A stretch of DNA of 64,000 nucleotides from Ligustrum vulgare (Eukaryota; Streptophyta; Magnoliopsida; Lamiales; Oleaceae): positions 22,634,513 through 22,698,512 of the forward strand of contig OY743181.1 of assembly GCA_963555705.1 (NCBI GenBank). Direction: 5' to 3'. Under the pieces are notes generated by a model. The model made no database searches, was not told the origin of the DNA, and saw nothing but the letters and a program-made list of their open reading frames with translations. Numbering within the stretch: position 1 is the first letter of the stretch; the number at the start of each line of letters is the position of its first letter. Made by a program: the position numbers and the translations under genes. Shown in pieces: positions 21,653 to 32,150 of the stretch.

Positions 21653-23844
21653 TGGATTTGAAAGAATATTTGTTTTTCTCTTTGTGCTAGCAAGAAAAAA
21701 CATAGCGTTAGAATTCTAGTAAAAATGCGACTCTCTTAATTTCTCTACAACAGTGCACTTATTAATATGTGCACCTAAAAACCCTAACTCTATTCACAAT
21801 AGGGCCATCAATGGGCCTAGATTAATTGTTTGTAATAGTTATCTAATTGTAAAGTCCACCAAACTAATTGGGCTTGTACATTAATTCTAACAATCTCCTA
21901 CTCTGACAAGATTCAGTTCCAGATACTCAATTCTCGCCTTTTGTGTGTGACCCATTAGGTTCCATTCACGATGACAAACATCATGTTATTATTATTCCAA
22001 TCTGATTAGACTAAGATGAATTGAAATCTCTATTTCTAATTCATCCTCAAATTACCAAGATCGATTAATTCATGTCATCATTCAAGATTGAAATTAGCAA
22101 TGTGTCAAGGCAATCCATGTGAAAGGAAAAGTCATGTAGCATGACAAGACCTGTTTTTGTGCGGTTACCATGGAAACATAATTCCTTCATCAATATAGCC
22201 CAATTGATTAAGAGATATGGATAGCGCCAATCTTATTTCAACCAATTATGTTATTCACTTCTTCTCTTAGTTGATCTTGTTATAACTGAAAACACCTTTT
22301 CAACTCATAACTTCACCTTGGCTGAGGAATTTACATTAACTTAAGTGGGCAAAATATAGAATCTCCTACTACGCAGGAGTGATGAATCCTCATGTTGAAC
22401 ATACACAACCTTCATAATTCTCACTTTGCCCGTATGACGTCATCCTGATGACTCCCTCTCAAGAGCCAAATTCAACATTCGCTAAAGCATAAAAATCCTC
22501 ATATAAAATTATATGACGTCCTCAAGTCAAAGGACCAAGTACACAAACACGCATTAGAGATTCATCACTGACGCTTGGATAGTTATCCATGTGGAATCTC
22601 TAGGAGGGTCATCCAATACTTTGTTCATCTAACAAAGCATCCACGTGTTCATTTGAATGTCCCTCTACATTCTAGCTTGTGAGATAAGCTACTTTCTTCG
22701 AAAGAAGGAAATGCAACACATGCTAGTCTAATTGTAACAAAAATATCTGTATCTTGTTGTTACTTCGACTAGGAAAAACTTTAGAATAAGTTATTAACGA
22801 CTTGTTTCTCACAGTTAAAACACCTTGTGACTTACAAGTTACTTGAATTTATTCTATAGACTCTATTATTTAAGTTATGAGTTAAACTTAATGTAATAAT
22901 AGATCTTCCTTTTTACAGACAATAATAATATGTGCTATGCTATCTCACGATTGAATTTAGAGCATAACATTTACATACTCCCACTAGATACAATAACTCA
23001 TTTATCCTATACATAATGAGTCTATGTGACAATCATATTCCTTTTTTATTTTATTTTAAAGTGAATCATATTCCTATTGGGATAGCGGTTTTACAGGTGG
23101 ATCTTCGATGTGTGACGCTTTACATATTCAGCCTTCTAAAGGTTAGTGGGAATGAATTCTATTTTTCTATAATATTCGAATGAGATAGTAGCCCCTTAAA
23201 TATATACTCAGATCATCGATGAGACCCAGGTTCCCTGGCTTATGCGATGGCTCCATTATTTGTCACAGTATTTATTATTGGTCCTACAACCCAAGGAACA
23301 TTCATAGTTCACTAATGAACTAAATGATCGAGATTTCTTCCCAAGTATCTATGTATTTGATCTCGGTTGTAGAGCTTAGTGGTTTCCCTTGTTTGAACAA
23401 TTTCAAACTGACCACACTATTACTATAAGTTAATTCACAATCAGAATGAATATTTCCTTCATCCTTTCCTCGGACTAAAGGGTGGTATCTCTATACCCAA
23501 GGACTATAAGTCTACATTTCTCCTCATGTTTATTGTATTATTAGTGCTTCTCAAGTACTCAATAATACAAAAAGTGTCGTACATAGTTTCGCGTTTAAGA
23601 AGATCTTATTTTCAAACAATCAAGTATCTTCTCCATATCATTCTTTCTCAATATGTGTTTTAAACACCATTTTGAGAATACTTCTGATAAGTGTCAAGGT
23701 CTTAAATCTCAACAAGATTCTTATGGAATGGATTTGAGAGAATATTGGTTTTTCTCTTTGTATTAGCAAGAGAAAAACCTAGTTCTACATAAATCTAATT
23801 GGAAAGTCCGCCCAACTAATTGGACTTGTACATTAATTCTAACA
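21653..23844 (-). mobile_element. Short LTR element without coding capacity
   Basis: Two LTR-like ends match. 21653-21892 starts TGGATTTGAAAGAATATT and ends TTGTACATTAATTCTAACA. 23729-23844 starts TGGATTTGAGAGAATATT and ends with the same 19 bases, but has an internal deletion. On the minus strand the left copy is preceded by a purine-rich stretch (AGAGTAGGAGAT), so it would be the 3' LTR. No primer site or clear 5-bp target duplication is found. The 1.8-kb interior has no gag or pol. The sequence on the right side (23845 onward) continues the repeat found at about 20735, so the element interrupts that repeat. Confidence 0.55.
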
Positions 23845-24204
23845 ATGTAAGTATATGCAAATGCTACAAATATGCACCAAATTTCTTTGAAATTCTAGGT
23901 TTTATTTAATAATCAAAGTGTTGTTAATGATGGAAGTAAATATACGATCGATGACAATGGAAACTCAACAAATGGTACGACTAATGTTGTGTATAAGGAA
24001 GTTTTCCATCATTTGTAATACTCTTGATAATACAATTATTTTGTTATTATTATTTTAATTGACACTTAATGTTTTAACTTTTTATTGATTTTTTTTCCAT
24101 TTTTTCGAGTTATTACATTATACTTTATCAATTGAATATGTTTGTGCATCGTACGGGTGTGAAACTATTTTATTTTATTTTTTTGATCAAGGGTGTGAAA
24201 CTAG
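23845..24204 (+). repeat. Helitron-like 3' end, plus strand
   Basis: Copy of the sequence at about 20735-21010 (AAGTATATGCAAATGCTACAAATATG onward). It ends in GTGCATCGTACGGGTGTGAAACTA, a weak hairpin and then CTAG followed by T at 24201-24205. The terminal words GGGTGTGAAACTA occur twice, at 24155-24167 and 24191-24203, separated by a T-rich 23-bp stretch. This fits a plus-strand Helitron terminus with a short duplication. Confidence 0.5.
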
Positions 24205-24299
24205 TTGTTTTTGAATTAAAATTGTGTTTTATGAAGTGATGTCGTAATTGAAAATTGGTAAGCATAAGAGGCGATAAATCAATTGTGATATGATAGTCA

Positions 24300-25400
24300 A
24301 TTAAGCAATTTTAGAGGATATAGTAATCTAGAGGTGTTAATCCGGATGGTTAGAGATGGTAAAAAAAATTCGACCCGCCCCACCGATCCGTCGATTCGAT
24401 CCGATCCAATCCAAAAAAATTCTGATTCGTGGATCAGTGGGACAGATCGGGGCAGATCAAAACTGATCCACCCCACTGACCGTTTTAATATTAATTTTTT
24501 TAAACCTGTATTATAAAACAGAAGGAAAAGAAACATAAAACATCCCATTAATTTGGTCCATTTGCTCTTTGCTGACCTACTTGAAATTCAACCCCAAGTT
24601 TTCCCAAACCCAAAACCAACACTGGAAAACTTCCGTCCCTCCCATTCCCATTTGGCCATTTGATTTTCGGATTCAAGTTCAACACTTTTCTCTACCAGTC
24701 TGCCACCTCCGTAGGTACTCTCTCTCGATTCTCATCGCCGGACTTCCATTATCCACCATCTGGAAAACTTCACTCACCGTCATAGCTTACTCATTCAGTC
24801 AACCTTCACGTAACAATAACATATTCTATATTTCTATTATTGTTCCCGTTCTTGCCGCATTTCTGAAATTGTTCCCATGGTTGACAGAAGGTGTAAATCT
24901 ATATTAGTCCATGGCTGATGGATGTCGACAGAAGTTGTTCATGGCCTTATGAGCTTGATTTAAAATGTTCACATATTCCTTACCCCAGAAAATTGTTTGT
25001 GACCATCTGAACCTGCTTTCCAGATGTGGACGTGTGCAAAAGAAAAACATAGAAATTTGCTCGTAGAATGTTGTCTTGATTTTTGTTCATTCTTATAGTT
25101 TTTCCTTTCTCAAACTTGGATTTTTGATGTAGTAATTTGTGAGATTTCCTTCTATCCTTGTACTTGATTTCTTTTTGGTTATTTTGGTTTTTGGGGTTTA
25201 CTTTTAGCAATAGAATCATCCATACTTTCATTTCTATGTTCCATTTGCCAAATCAGGAATTAAAAAAAAAAAAAAAGGGAACGGATCAGGCAGGCGAATC
25301 TGTACATGATTCGCCTCCGCCCCGATCTGCCCAAAAAATGGCGGATTGTGGGGGCAGATTGGATAGGGCCTTTCACTTGGCAACGCTACAGATAGTCTGG
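24300..25400. other. hAT-like low-complexity arms around unassigned sequence
   Basis: TAGAGGTGTTAATCCGGATGG at 24329 resembles a hAT-type end, followed by GATCCG/GATCGGGGCAGATC-rich sequence to 24485. A similar GATC/GGGGCAGAT-rich block is at 25280-25375 in roughly inverse order. Between them lies about 750 bp of ordinary composition with a 112-codon plus-strand frame (24569-24907) that I do not recognise. A right inverted end and a target duplication are not seen, so the unit is only suspected. Confidence 0.3.
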
Positions 25401-25504
25401 GTCTGGTTAGCCTGTCATTATATGATCCCGATAACAGTCCGCTTGAAAAATGTCCGTACGCTAAGTGTTTACGATATATATATATATATATAAATATAGT
25501 TTAA

Positions 25505-25805
25505 ATATCATATTTTATGGCATGCATTTACGACGTGTATATAAGGCATGCCATAAAATTAGATTATTTACGGCGTGCAAAAATAGCATGCCGTAAAAGA
25601 AGATGATTTACGGTGTACTTTTTTGCACGCCATAAAAAATCGCTATACACGGCGCTTAGAAAGAACATGCCATAAAAAGTTATAAAAACATCAGACTCAC
25701 GGTGTTCAGACGCATGCCGTAAATAACGGCGTGCATATAGAACGCCGTAAATAAAACATGTTGTTTACGGCGTGCAAATTGCACGCCGTAAAAAGTGTTT
25801 AAGTT
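25505..25805. repeat. Left subterminal array of CACTA 3
   Basis: Seven or more units of (A/T)TTACGGCGTGCA and GCATGCCGTAAA, each a near-palindrome with variable short loops, for example TTTACGGCGTGCAAATTGCACG followed by CCGTAAA at 25767-25795. This is the same core as at 40388-40585. Confidence 0.8.
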
Positions 25806-27393
25806 CATGTCGTACGCAATCAGCAATATAAAATTTTCTTCCAGTTTTCCCAGCGTACAGAGAAAAAATTAGGGTGCGTTGAGGTTTTTTTTCATCGTTC
25901 AATAAAATTTGTACCATTCTTCCACGTTTCCTTCTTTTTCTTCAGCCTTATTCACAGCCATAACCATAATCCCTAACCCATTTCCCATGGCCATAAACTT
26001 CGTCCAGTAATCGCGAGCGACGAGAGACAGAGAATAGAGAGACTGATTAAGGCTATGTCTTCTTCTCGACACATCGTCGAAGACGACGCCTTCTACATGC
26101 TTTGAGGTCAGTACCTCGTGCCTAAATCCTTCTGCTCACTTCTGCACGCCCTATTGTGAGATAATTGATTCTAATTCTGATTTTACATAATGATTAATGA
26201 ATATTGTATATTGACTGAGATTCTATTTCTAATTTCTGAGCTCTATTGAAGGGATTTTATGAAAGTTATTCATTTTTTATTTGTGATTTTGAATAATGAA
26301 TATGTGATTTGTGATTTTTGAACCTGGTTTTGAGAAAATTGGATGTTCTTAGATGGGATTATATTTTTGATTATATAAGTGTTAATCTTTCTTGATATTT
26401 TGAGTTAGTGTTGAATTTTCTACAATTTCATCCAATCCAAATATTTGTGGAAAATAAACTCTATCACAAAAACCAACAAAAAAATTCTCTATCTCCCCTG
26501 GTCATTAGAAGTCTATCATGTGATGTGAGAGAGACTGATTAGGACTGTGATCGGATCGATGGAAATTCAACTAACTGAGAGGGCATAGCCCCTATTTAAA
26601 TATCTTTATCAAGCCATAATTCATTGTCGGAAAGTCTCTAAAAAGTCTTTGTTTCAAGTTACCAAAGACGTGCTTATGTATATGCCACCATGCTCCATGT
26701 CTCGTGCTGATATTTTGTTGCTCGAATTCATACTGCATACCTCAAGTTAATTCTCATGGTTGGATATGGTTTATGTCTACCATTACATTATGACTTCTTG
26801 TTGCAGTTAAGAATTTATTAGAAGCATGACCAGTACTGGACCTTCGTTGTGTGACAATTCCACTTATATAAGTTTCAGTAGTATGTAGATTGAAAAGCTT
26901 CATACATTTATCTTGCAGTTTAAATGGTCATTCATTTACAATAGCTTATTTCTCCTAGAAAAATTTGCATTGTTTCTCCTTTATATTAAATCTGTTCGAA
27001 ATGGATCTCAAACGTTTGGAATTACAAAAGAGTGATTTATGTTGATTAAATCTCTTTGAATCTCGAAAATTCCTTAGATGCAATTATATATATATATATA
27101 TATTATATCGTGTTCTGCCTTTTAGTTTATCATGATGTATCCTTAATATTATACTAGCAAAAATTTGTAGGATCTTCCTACTTGTGGAACTGGATATGAT
27201 TAGGACATAATGAAATTGATAGGTGTTGATATGACTCATTTATGGCAGGAAAGGGGACTGGTGGAAATGGACCAAGCAACATTTAAATTCTATATGGTCC
27301 TCATCTTTGGATTCTAATAGCAGCAGCTGCAAGCAATTGGTCTAATGGCTTTTTCTCCATCTTCTTCTTCTTTAGTTCATCCTCAATTGCAGC
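25806..27393 (+). other. CACTA 3 interior, left part, gene-like but unidentified
   Basis: Composition and signals look like the 5' part of a gene. 25920-26060 is pyrimidine-rich leader-like sequence with an ATG at 26056 opening a short frame (MSSSRHIVEDDAFYML). A donor-like GTCAGT follows at about 26107, and acceptor-like TTGCAG sites lie near 26800 and 27245. I do not recognise a product. A TA microsatellite is at 27086-27105. Confidence 0.35.
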
Positions 27394-27398
27394 CTACT

Positions 27399-28251
27399 TG
27401 ATGCGAACCCCTTCGGTATATAGACCAAAAATTCTCACAACAATTTAATACAAAACCCAAGAAAGCTAATAAGGTAAAATAAGGGATAAAACACCTTAAC
27501 CCAAGTTTAAATCTAACCCAAAATTCAAAGGTTAGCAAACCCTAGCCCAATGGGTATCAATAAACAAATTTCAAGGTGGCGGAAATAAACAATAACACAA
27601 GAATATAAATACTCAAGATATAGTTGATTAATTTCCTAAGAGATAGAATATCAAGAACAAGGGTTTACCTCACCCATGGGGGACTCTCTCAAGAGCTTTG
27701 CAATGAACATCCAAAGTTAATTAAGGTTTGAAAAGAAAAGAGTATTTAAGGTACAAAAATGGGTAAAAATGTAAATTTGAAAATTGTAAGAAAAATCCCG
27801 TTTTGGTGAAACGGAGTGTTTCGGCCGATCACAGGGTCGACCGAAATGGGACTTTCGGTTGACCAACCCTCAGCCGAATGCGATTGAGCCTGCCTTCAAA
27901 ATTCTCTGTAGAGTTTCGGTCGACCGGAATGACTTTCGGTCAACCGAAATTGGCTGAGTCCAATTTCTCCTTAATTTTGGCTCCAACTTGATTCTTAGCT
28001 TATTGTTCTTGACTTTAATTACTTGTTTAGCCTCAAATCTTGAACCTCTTCGGGGTCGATCTCGCATGGGTCTCACGGGCTCGCGCATCGAGGTTTGACT
28101 TTCTCGGTTCTCATCATCCCCTCTCTCTTTAAAATGATTCGACCTCGAATCTTGCTTGAATGCACTATCATGAAACTCCTTGAACTTTTATCTTGCAACA
28201 TTGTGGGTCACAAGTTCGTACAATAAAGTTGGACCTTCGCGATTTTCATCA
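27399..28251 (-). repeat. 3' LTR of the Gypsy element
   Basis: 853 bp, TG...CA. A cluster of palindromic TTTCGG(T/C)CGACCGAAA-type words lies at 27815-27960. A purine-rich stretch (minus strand GATGGAGGAGA) lies directly next to it at 28252-28262 and serves as the polypurine tract. Confidence 0.92.
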
Positions 28252-28261
28252 TCTCCTCCAT

Positions 28262-28860
28262 CTTGAAAGAGACTCGACCATGAATCGACACCTACAATAA
28301 AAATAGAAAACTCAGACACAATAAATGTAATTGAAATTTCATACTCACATTGTGCAAAATAAATTTGTAGGCGTTGCCAAGAGCTTGAGATGTGCCAACA
28401 CCGCAGAGTAGCAATTTGGATTTTATTTGATCGGGGGGTCGATCCTTCCACGAATGGGACACATCCGGCCGCCCGGGTCAAATGGAATATGCTTCCTACC
28501 ATGGCTGGCATTGGAAATACATTATATACCAATTCCCTCAAATGGAAGCTCGAACCTCGTGCAAAGGGGCTTAACCAAAGGTGCATTCTCGTGCCCACCA
28601 AAACCAACTCTTTCTTCAATAGACATATGCATAAAGTTCAACAGAGTTAATAGGTTAAAGTCACAAGATATTTTAAGTGGAGAAAACTTGCTAATATGAT
28701 GACCAATTAAATTGCAAGCAAATTTAACAACCACAAAATTAGCACCAACTTCATGCAAATGCACGACTTCCCAGAAGAAAAGATTAGCTATGTTGATGAC
28801 TTTGTTGGTTTCATGGCATGCAATCAAATGTGACATTTTAATACTCCTACCAACAATCAC
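28262..28860 (-). pseudogene. Gypsy integrase core remnant
   Basis: A minus-strand stretch beginning MIVGRSIKMSHLIACHETN and continuing NIANLFFWEVVHLHEVGA matches the centre of the Gypsy integrase catalytic core. It then loses similarity and shows frameshifts near 28620 and 28380. One expected aspartate of the D,D,E triad falls in the VGRSIKM strand, where Asp is replaced by Gly. It is inactive. Confidence 0.75.
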
Positions 28861-28870
28861 AATAATAGCA

Positions 28871-29143
28871 TCATTTTCTTTCTTTGTTCCAAGTAATCCC
28901 GCTAATAAAATTTATAGGATTAGTAATCCAAGGTTTACTCATGATGGGCAAATATGTATGGAATTCTTGGGGCAAAAACTTGAGTTTAGCCATCTTGCAA
29001 GTTAGGCATTTACGACAAGTGCAAACATGTTCAACACCAATCTTCAAATTAGGCCAATAAAATTGATCACATAATATCCCTAAAACCCCGTTGATTTTAA
29101 ATCGCCCCATCAAACAATCATCATGTGCCTCCCCCACTAACAA
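28871..29143 (-). pseudogene. Gypsy integrase zinc-binding part
   Basis: A 90-codon stretch with EAHDDCLMGRFKINGVLGIL, then FYWPNLKIGVEHVCTCRKCLTC, is the H2C2 zinc-binding domain and the start of the core. The Cys-x2-Cys pair (CRKC) is present, and the following ITNPINFISGI corresponds to the strand that holds the first catalytic Asp, here Asn. It directly precedes the core remnant in element sense. Confidence 0.82.
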
Positions 29144-29159
29144 TTAGCGCATGGCGCAT

Positions 29160-30017
29160 TTAAAAAGAAACAATCCAATTTTCCAAAAAAAAATCATTAT
29201 CATGTCCATAGAATCCATCAAGATATCGCTCACAACATGATTCATAAATGTTTAACAAATTTGGATGATTAACATGCATGCCCTTAACATGTTCAAAACA
29301 AAATGAGGGGGCATCAGGAAATGTTAGAAGTGAAGTCCTTTTATCATCAAGACATCTCAATTAATTTCTCCCATGGACTCCCCTAACTAGCAATTCCTTT
29401 AGAGAGAAAATATACACTTCAAGCATATTTTCACAAAATAAAGATTCAGCATGCCCATGAAATGTACTATATGCAACATTTTCACAAAAGGATTTGATGC
29501 AATTGGGCACATGCAAAAAGTTACATTTACAAATTAAGCACTCATCATAACAATGATCATTACCACATGTTACATTTTCATAAGTCAACAACACACTTGT
29601 CAAATCTACATCAAGATCATACAACCCCCTAATGTATTCAAAACACAATAACTTTGCATTCAAAGAAATGTTAGGAGCATACCTCCTAGATGTTGCATTG
29701 GTTATCCCATTTTCTTTACCTCAGTTGTACTCGTTGCTGTAGGAAAATGTTTTCATGAATTTCTTCCACACGTCATGCCTTTGGAGCTCCTTGTTACTTT
29801 GATAAGTATGCTTAACGATCCGCTGCAACAAAGAAGTAACAAAGCTAGGGAGGGAAGTGTTAGAATATTCAAGAGTAAAGAACATTTTGGGGTGATCTTT
29901 TCTCTCAATTTTCTTGGTGACACTCATCACTTCCTCACATTTTTCTGAGGTAGGAACCTCAACTCTCGGTTCTTCTCTTGCCTCTCCTTTTTCTGGAGTC
30001 ATTGCTCCAATCCTCAT
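29160..30017 (-). pseudogene. Rearranged Gypsy pol segment, RT and RNase H missing
   Basis: Minus-strand pieces at 29721-30017 end in SLPSFVTSLLQ...NKELQRHDVW, like the stretch just before Gypsy reverse transcriptase. The next piece (29361-29663) already resembles the end of RNase H and the pre-integrase spacer (LNAKLLCFEYIRGLYDLDVDL, then ELLVRGVHG). The RT and RNase H domains between them are absent. A further Cys/His-rich open stretch (29160-29360) is not recognised. This deletion makes the element dependent on others. Confidence 0.65.
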
Positions 30018-30023
30018 TGCCTC

Positions 30024-30582
30024 TCATTTTTCTAGGGACATGGCCCCAGCTCTCATGCTCTCATTTTTGCTTTCTTTAATTTTCTCAATTGAATTCTCTT
30101 TTATTTTCCTATTCTCCCTTTCTATTTCTTCTTTTTCCTTTTCCTTTTCTATTTCTTTCTCCTTCTCTTTTTCTTCCTTGAATTCCTTCTTGAGCTTCAT
30201 TTGGTCTTTGCATACTTCTTCCGGGCTCAATGATAGGATCACAACCTTTTTTCATTCATTTTGAGGCTACACCGATTCCTCCTCCTATCAAGATTCGCAT
30301 TTCGCTCACATTGCCAAGGTTTTTCCAAAATTATGTGAGTATTGTGTATTGGAACTACATCACATATCACTTGGTCACTATAGGTTCCAATGTTGAAAGT
30401 AAGAAGAACATGTTCACTCACTCTCACACCCCCATCATCACCCAACCTTTGCAATACATAGGGATTAGGATGCTTCTTAACCGGTAATCCCAATTTCTCA
30501 ACTCTACTAGCACTCACCAAATTAGTGCCAATCTCCCCATCTACCATGAGACTACATGGTTTATCACTCACTAGGAACCTAG
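30024..30582 (-). pseudogene. Gypsy aspartic protease and charged linker
   Basis: In the reading that starts just inside 30582, residues give CSLMVDGEIGTNLVSASRVEKLGLPVK and later HIILEKPWQ. This is the retropepsin-like fold of Gypsy polyproteins in which the active site is written VDGGS in many plant copies. Here the triad is DGE, so activity is unlikely. A Glu/Lys-rich linker (30024-30242), like that which follows the protease in such elements, comes next. A solo LTR abuts the upstream side. Confidence 0.75.
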
Positions 30583-31516
30583 TGATGTGATCCCGGGAGG
30601 GGGTCACAACAAACACGCGGAATTAAACAAAACAAAGATAGGAAAGATCCAGATTCAGCCAAGAAACACAAGAACACAATAATTAAAATACCGGAAAAGA
30701 TAAAAATTGATGATAGGACCTGGACCCAACAATCAAGACGCAATAAATTGACGATGCGGATTGAAGAACCGAGGTTTTAGAAACAACACAAGGACTTGTC
30801 AATTTCCTTGATAAGATTCTAATTGGAAACGCCACAAATATTCTCGTGAATATTTGATAAGTTCAACGCCACAAATATTTTCACAATATTTGATAAGTTG
30901 GATTTGTTCTCGAAGAACAAAAAAGGGACTCCTCAACCTTTCAATTGGAGAAAACTCTCTCAACTTTATTAATCTCAAAACTCAAACTAAACTTTTTTTT
31001 ACAATGAATAGAAAGGAATATAAATAAGCAAAATAACCTAGCCTCTAATTTACTCGAAATATAATTCTAATTAGACTAAAATTCTAAAATAGGAAAATAA
31101 CTTAAAATTATAAAGGAAACAAAATAATTGAAATTCCCGCAAAATCTGGCCCGCTCCTCAGTTACGGCCGTGAAGAATACATTTACGGCCGTAAAGCCTT
31201 CTCTGGTCTAAAACTGTTTTATGAGTTACGGCCGTAAGCCTGGTTCTGCTGAAATTTTGCCTTTTCCCTCGATAGTTGATTATGGCCGTGACAATAGCTT
31301 TTACGATCGTGATTATATGTGTTACGGCCGTGAAGGATCTCCATTACGGCCGTAATGACCTTTTTGCACAAATAATTTTGATCCCTTGATTTGGCCTGAT
31401 CCGTCCCTCTTCTCGGCTCGACCCCAACATGGAACTTACTCCGTTTTGCACGTAGATCATTGTCATATTGCCGATGGCTCGACTTTGCCCTTCGATGCCC
31501 GGTCCGGATCATATCA
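30583..31516. mobile_element. Solo LTR inserted in the Gypsy element, TSD CCTAG
   Basis: 934 bp starting TGATGTGATCC and ending GGATCATATCA, flanked by CCTAG on both sides (30578-30582 and 31517-31521). No internal region is present, so it is a solo LTR left by recombination. The part at 31155-31360 carries six TTACGGCCGT(G/A)A palindromes. It contains no coding sequence of its own, and the open frames across its ends are chance fusions. Confidence 0.88.
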
Positions 31517-31520
31517 CCTA

Positions 31521-32030
31521 GTGTAGAAATTATATTTTCCATGTGTTTCCCTCTCATTATCATGGGCCAAAGATGTTGGTGGACTAGCAATTCTCTCCAA
31601 CTCTCCCCTCTCATTATCACCCCTCCTATGGAATGATGGACTCTTCACTTTTGTTCTATCTATATTATCACCAATTCCATCTCCGCTCTTATATACCCAT
31701 TTTTCTCTTTTCCTATGCATGCTCCTATTTTGTTTACCGTCCTTTTCATCATCCCAAACATTCATTCTAATTTTCCTATTCAAACACCTATTTTGTTTTC
31801 TAACTCCATCCCTATATACAATGTCCCCAAAATTATCCCTCACCCTTTTTCTATTACACATCCTTTCTTCACCTCCCATATTCCTCTTGTTCCTAAATTT
31901 TCCAACTCACCCCCAATCTCCTCAATTTGTCTAGCCATGGTGGTTGAAAGATTTTGTAACAAGTACTTCAAGTCTTGAGTTTGAGTATTGGAATTTGACA
32001 TGGTGTGCAAGTATGAAAGTGTTTTCACAA
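31521..32030 (-). pseudogene. Gypsy gag N-terminus
   Basis: From an ATG near 31998 the minus strand gives SNTQTQDLKYLLQNLSTTMARQIEE. After a frameshift come Arg/Lys/Asp-rich stretches ending KVKSPSFHRRGDNE, like the start of the capsid part of plant Gypsy gag. The capsid proper and the zinc knuckle are missing, because the frame meets the solo LTR and then the protease. The position downstream of the leader in element sense fits gag. Confidence 0.6.
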
Positions 32031-32150
32031 GAATATTTTTTTACTCGTGTTTCACTCAATTTAGGCTTTTACCCTCTAATGAGCTCACCACTCTTACCTT
32101 TTTCTACTCAAAATCTCCTTTCTCAAGTTCTCCAAGGAAGGTAATCAACT
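32031..32150 (-). other. Gypsy leader segment
   Basis: Non-coding sequence between gag and the nested Tat-type element. CTCCAAGGAAGG at 32128-32140 appears to continue the leader that starts beside the primer site at 37690. No other feature seen. Confidence 0.45.

Noticed and set aside
28390..29005. Plus-strand frames of 86-97 codons
   Set aside because: Shadows of the minus-strand Gypsy integrase remnants.
30583..31516. Solo LTR considered as a full small retrotransposon
   Set aside because: No second LTR, primer site or polypurine tract inside the TSDs.
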